Positions 61,244 to 64,000 of a stretch of DNA of 64,000 bases are shown one piece after another. Within the stretch, counting starts at the first letter, position 1, and the number at the start of each line of letters is the position of its first letter. The stretch comes from Bacteroidales bacterium (lineage in GTDB: Bacteria; Bacteroidota; Bacteroidia; Bacteroidales; Paludibacteraceae). The DNA lies in assembly GCA_015061145.1 (NCBI GenBank), contig SUXD01000001.1, positions 1 to 64,000 of the forward strand, in the 5' to 3' direction. The notes under the pieces were generated by a model, which was not told the origin of the DNA, did not search any database, and saw only the letters and a list, made by a program, of their open reading frames with translations. The position numbers and the translations under genes are program-made.

Positions 61244-63100
61244 TCAATCTTTTTTCTTTATCTGTGTTGCCACAATTTCGGCAATGTCCAGCACTTTGGT
61301 GTCGCTTGCTTGCGCAAAGGTGCGCTTGCATAGCGGACAAGCGGTGACAAGTGTGTTTTTCTCGGGGTTGATGTGCCGCAGAGCGTCTTTGGCAATCTTC
61401 TGCCGTTGCTCGTTGCTTGTCTTGGTGCTGCCCAAACTGCCTCCGCAGCACAGCGTAAGTCGTCCTTTCTGTTTGTGACTGTCATGCAGCACAGCGATGG
61501 CGTTGAGAATGTCGCGTGGCGCTTGTGTCACGCCGGTGCCTCTTGCTAGTTCGCATGGGTCGTGGTATGTCACTTGCTCGTCGGTTTTTTCTGGTGTAAG
61601 GCGTCCGCTTGCCATCTGTTGCTGTATGTATTCCGTGTGGTGCATTACCGTGATGGGGAGGTTGTATTCGTTTTTGAATACATTATAACATATAGGACAG
61701 GAGGTCACTAATATTTTTGCGCCAGAGGAGATGATTCTTTCTTTGTTGGCTTCCATCAGCTTTTCGGCTTCAGTCTCTTGTCCGCTGAGTTTCAAAGGTC
61801 GTCCGCAGCAAATGGTTTCATTTTCATCCAGGCAACGGAATTTTTCTCCAGCGGCTTTCATTATTTTTATCATTGAGAGCTTAATGGCAGGGGTGAGGTG
61901 CGTCATGCATCCGCCGAAATAAAGCACATCGGCCGTGTCGGCGTTTTCCGCTGTATTTGCGGGAGGCAAATAGGAAAAACTGTCGGCGTTGTGTTTTGTC
62001 CACATGGCGCGTCGCTCATTCTGACGGATGTGTATGGAATCGATTTGTACGGGGCAAGTCTCATTGCATCTGCCGCACATAAGGCAGTTTCGCAACTGTT
62101 CTTGCGAGAGCGGCACATGGTGCCGTATGTTGCGGTTCAAGTATGTTGGCTGTATGTCGCGCACTTCGGTGGCGCGTGCCAACTGGCAGTTGTTCACGCA
62201 AACGCCGCAGCGCGAGCAAGAGAAAATCTCGGCTTGCGAGAATCCGTCGGTGTTTTTCCGCGAAGGTTTTACTCCGGCGTTACGCATAAAGATAAGCACG
62301 GGCTCCGATAGTATGTGCATGTAGCGTGAGAATGGCACGCCGATAAAGAAAATGCCGAGTGTGCATGAGTATATCCACCAGAACGGACCGACGCATTTCA
62401 ACAGGTTCTCTTGCGCAATGAATTGCGCAAAGATGTTTCCTAGTGTGCCGGTGAGGAACGATCCCGTGCCGTATGCGCCAGAGGTGATACTTTCAGCTAT
62501 CAGTCGGGCAGGAAAGATGCACCATAGCGCTCCCATGGTGATTTTGTCGCCTAATCGTAGTTTGGTGGTGCGTTTCATGCCGAATGTCTTCGAACGAAAA
62601 CGCTTGGTGTAGGCTAGGCAGCATCCCGAAAGGATGATGAGCAGCAATAAATCCATCATGAAATCGAAGAATCCTTTTTTGATGCTGAAGTCGATGATGG
62701 TTTTGGGCAGTGAATGGCTGCCTTCTGTCTCAAAATATTTAAGAAAGATAGGATAGTGGGGAAGTTCCATGCCTGTGCCGAAGCCTCCGCGTACCATTTT
62801 CGCCTCAATGTTGCCGAAAATGATAAGCAAAAACCAACCGAAGGCAAGACTTGTGTGCATGTACCCAAGCAGAAAATTCTGCTTGAAAATACGCAAGTGC
62901 AACAAGCATTCTCTTACACATTCTTTCAGCGATGCCCAAATGTTTTGCGGTAGAAACCCTTTCAGTATTTTCCATTGCGAGTCTTCAATTTCGGTAGTCC
63001 ATCTGATGGTTTTGTAGAGCATCACACAGATGAAAAACAGCAGTCCGACATTGAATGGTATAGTGAATAGTGGAAATATGTCAAGAAAATATTTGTACAT
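61244..63100 (-). CDS. Fe-S oxidoreductase, HdrDE-like fusion
   Basis: A 618-residue protein. The N-terminal 280 residues are a membrane domain of about five helices (LFTIPFNVGLLFFICVMLY to GIFFIGVPFSRYM). A soluble part follows with two 4Fe-4S motifs, CSRCGVCVNNC and CLMCGRCNETCPVQ, and two CCG domains. These are seen as YFGGCMTHLTPAI, ENETICCGRPLKLSG and SCPICYNVF, then YHDPCELARGTGV, LTLCCGGSLG and ACPLCKRTF. This is heterodisulfide-reductase-like architecture (HdrE plus HdrD fused), also seen in DsrK- and QmoC-type proteins. It probably moves electrons between a quinone pool and a soluble flavoprotein; the partner is inferred from HdrA/HdrC just upstream. Confidence 0.8.
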   Translation of the reverse strand: MYKYFLDIFPLFTIPFNVGLLFFICVMLYKTIRWTTEIEDSQWKILKGFLPQNIWASLKECVRECLLHLRIFKQNFLLGYMHTSLAFGWFLLIIFGNIEAKMVRGGFGTGMELPHYPIFLKYFETEGSHSLPKTIIDFSIKKGFFDFMMDLLLLIILSGCCLAYTKRFRSKTFGMKRTTKLRLGDKITMGALWCIFPARLIAESITSGAYGTGSFLTGTLGNIFAQFIAQENLLKCVGPFWWIYSCTLGIFFIGVPFSRYMHILSEPVLIFMRNAGVKPSRKNTDGFSQAEIFSCSRCGVCVNNCQLARATEVRDIQPTYLNRNIRHHVPLSQEQLRNCLMCGRCNETCPVQIDSIHIRQNERRAMWTKHNADSFSYLPPANTAENADTADVLYFGGCMTHLTPAIKLSMIKIMKAAGEKFRCLDENETICCGRPLKLSGQETEAEKLMEANKERIISSGAKILVTSCPICYNVFKNEYNLPITVMHHTEYIQQQMASGRLTPEKTDEQVTYHDPCELARGTGVTQAPRDILNAIAVLHDSHKQKGRLTLCCGGSLGSTKTSNEQRQKIAKDALRHINPEKNTLVTACPLCKRTFAQASDTKVLDIAEIVATQIKKKD

Positions 63101-63110
63101 GATGTTTCTT

Positions 63111-63449
63111 TCAGTTCAGCGGATTCTTGTCAAAATATTGTTTTATGGCGACGATGACGCCACGGGTGTTTACATTGCGCGGACACAGCAGCGTACATTT
63201 GCCGCACAGCATGCATTTGTCAATCTCGTTTTTCACTTCGTTCAGTTGTCCGCGCAGCACCAGCAGGTTGATGCGTCGGAGCGAGAATTTGGTGAAGCTT
63301 CCAGCCGAGCAGGTGGCCGAGCAGGTTCCGCAAGACATGCAGCTGTCAAAAGTCGGTTCTTCCGCCGACAGATAGTTGCTCAGTTCTTTTGAAACCTCGT
63401 CCATGTTGATGGACTTGTCTTTGTTTATCGAAAAGCCGAAATTGTTCAT
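63111..63449 (-). CDS. 4Fe-4S dicluster protein, HdrC-like
   Basis: A 112-residue ferredoxin-type subunit with two clusters, CMSCGTCSATCSAG and CMLCGKCTLLCPRN, and a conserved loop between them (SLRRINLLVLRGQLNEV). It matches HdrC. It shuttles electrons between the flavoprotein HdrA and the CCG subunit. ATG 63449 starts MNNFGFSINK; an earlier ATG at 63512 would overlap the end of the HdrA-like gene. Gaps of 7 bases to HdrA and 10 to HdrDE indicate one operon. Confidence 0.83.
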   Translation of the reverse strand: MNNFGFSINKDKSINMDEVSKELSNYLSAEEPTFDSCMSCGTCSATCSAGSFTKFSLRRINLLVLRGQLNEVKNEIDKCMLCGKCTLLCPRNVNTRGVIVAIKQYFDKNPLN

Positions 63450-63456
63450 GTTTTGA

Positions 63457-64000
63457 TCACGATTTTTTTGATGATAGATTTCGGTGAATCTCCAGCGCGG
63501 CAGAGCAGGCATCGGTCAGTGTCTCGCTGATGCTTTTTGCCGATGTGCAGGCGCCAGCTACATATATGCCGTTTACGTTGGTGCGATTTTCGTCGAAATG
63601 ACAGTCGCGTACTTTGATGAAACCGTCTTCGTTGCGTTCAATGCCCAGTCGTTCGAGCAGCGGCAGAGTCGTTTTTCTCGGTTCGAATCCAACCATTAGC
63701 ACCAGCAGGTCCACGGTCATCTTCATAGGGCGACCGACGAGGGTGTCGTCCACTTTCAGATAAATGCGTCGGTCTTGTGTCTCCGAAGCCTCCGACAGTC
63801 GTCCGCGTACAAAACGGACGCGGTGTTGCTGCTGCGCTTCGAGATATAATTGCTCAAATCCTCGTCCGAACATTCTGAGGTCCATGTAGAAGTTGAACAC
63901 TTCCACGCCGGGAATCAGTTCTTTCAACTCTATAGCCTGTTTTACACCTGTTACACAACATATTCTGGAGCAATGCAAGTTGCCGCATTTGGCGTCGCGA
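63457..64000 (-). CDS. HdrA-like FAD/Fe-S oxidoreductase, 5' end beyond the right edge
   Basis: The frame is open to the last base, and 180 C-terminal codons are visible. The start is outside the window; TTG at 63978 is only an accidental candidate. The visible part has a cysteine segment (CGNLHCSRICC) typical of the HdrA family, and the FAD-linked motifs LLVLMVGFEPR and NVNGIYVAGACTSAKSI near the end. HdrA is the FAD subunit that can bifurcate electrons between ferredoxin and a disulfide or quinone acceptor. The true function needs the missing N-terminal part. Confidence 0.78.
   Translation of the reverse strand, partial: RDAKCGNLHCSRICCVTGVKQAIELKELIPGVEVFNFYMDLRMFGRGFEQLYLEAQQQHRVRFVRGRLSEASETQDRRIYLKVDDTLVGRPMKMTVDLLVLMVGFEPRKTTLPLLERLGIERNEDGFIKVRDCHFDENRTNVNGIYVAGACTSAKSISETLTDACSAALEIHRNLSSKKS

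Overview
The window is a 64 kb chromosomal stretch from an anaerobic member of the order Bacteroidales (phylum Bacteroidota). The evidence is the Bacteroidota -7 promoter element TAnnTTTG in front of many genes, family-restricted genes (DUF4954, DUF5683, the SprB-repeat and CHU_C proteins), pyruvate:ferredoxin oxidoreductase, an Hdr-like Fe-S oxidoreductase, and parts of a type IX secretion system (T9SS: PorZ, PorQ, PorP/SprF, PorE). T9SS is absent from Bacteroides proper, so a Porphyromonas/Paludibacter-type or uncultured family is more likely. This is an inference; there is no rRNA in the window.

Layout. 1-2410: end of a small PH-like gene, a YjjG-type nucleotidase and a sodium symporter. 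2482-10403 (minus): operon aroC-kdsA-rdgB-porZ-hflX-DUF4954. 10509-14501 (minus): slyD, then a cobalamin-riboswitch-controlled btuB-btuG pair. 14690-19401: mnmA, metY, a PAP2 phosphatase, a PHP phosphatase and initiator tRNA-fMet, separated by short tandem repeats. 19514-21143 (minus): tsaD plus an exosortase/archaeosortase-like membrane protease. 21330-30168 (plus): tamB, then parA-parB-DUF5683-mltD-merR. 30165-32767 (minus): porQ (frameshifted), cmk and ispH. 33001: tonB.

33780-37310 is the clearest accessory region. It holds a three-gene restriction-modification operon (an HNH endonuclease between two methyltransferases of different chemistry), a small unknown gene, and a 460 bp non-coding stretch with nested inverted repeats. 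37311-44205: ompA and purL divergent from overlapping promoters, then an M16 peptidase. 44216-49532 (minus): a SprB-type T9SS substrate, PorP/SprF, a PD40-SPOR protein and xseB. 49806-56494: nifJ, a 55-residue PspC protein and a second type B T9SS substrate with a lamin-tail-like domain. 56564-64000 (minus): rpsA, porE, plsC and an HdrA/HdrC/HdrDE-like oxidoreductase that runs off the right edge.

How they fit together. Secretion and the cell surface dominate: PorZ, PorQ, PorP and PorE serve the T9SS, two large type B substrates are probably its cargo, and TamB, OmpA, TonB, KdsA and BtuB/BtuG serve the outer membrane. The rest is housekeeping: translation (rpsA, mnmA, tsaD, tRNA-fMet, hflX), chromosome partition, isoprenoid, purine, aromatic and sulfur amino acid metabolism, and ferredoxin-linked energy metabolism. 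The items most worth a second look are the nested hairpins beside the restriction-modification operon, that operon itself, the orphan exosortase-like protein, the porQ frameshift and the unusual anticodon stem of the initiator tRNA.
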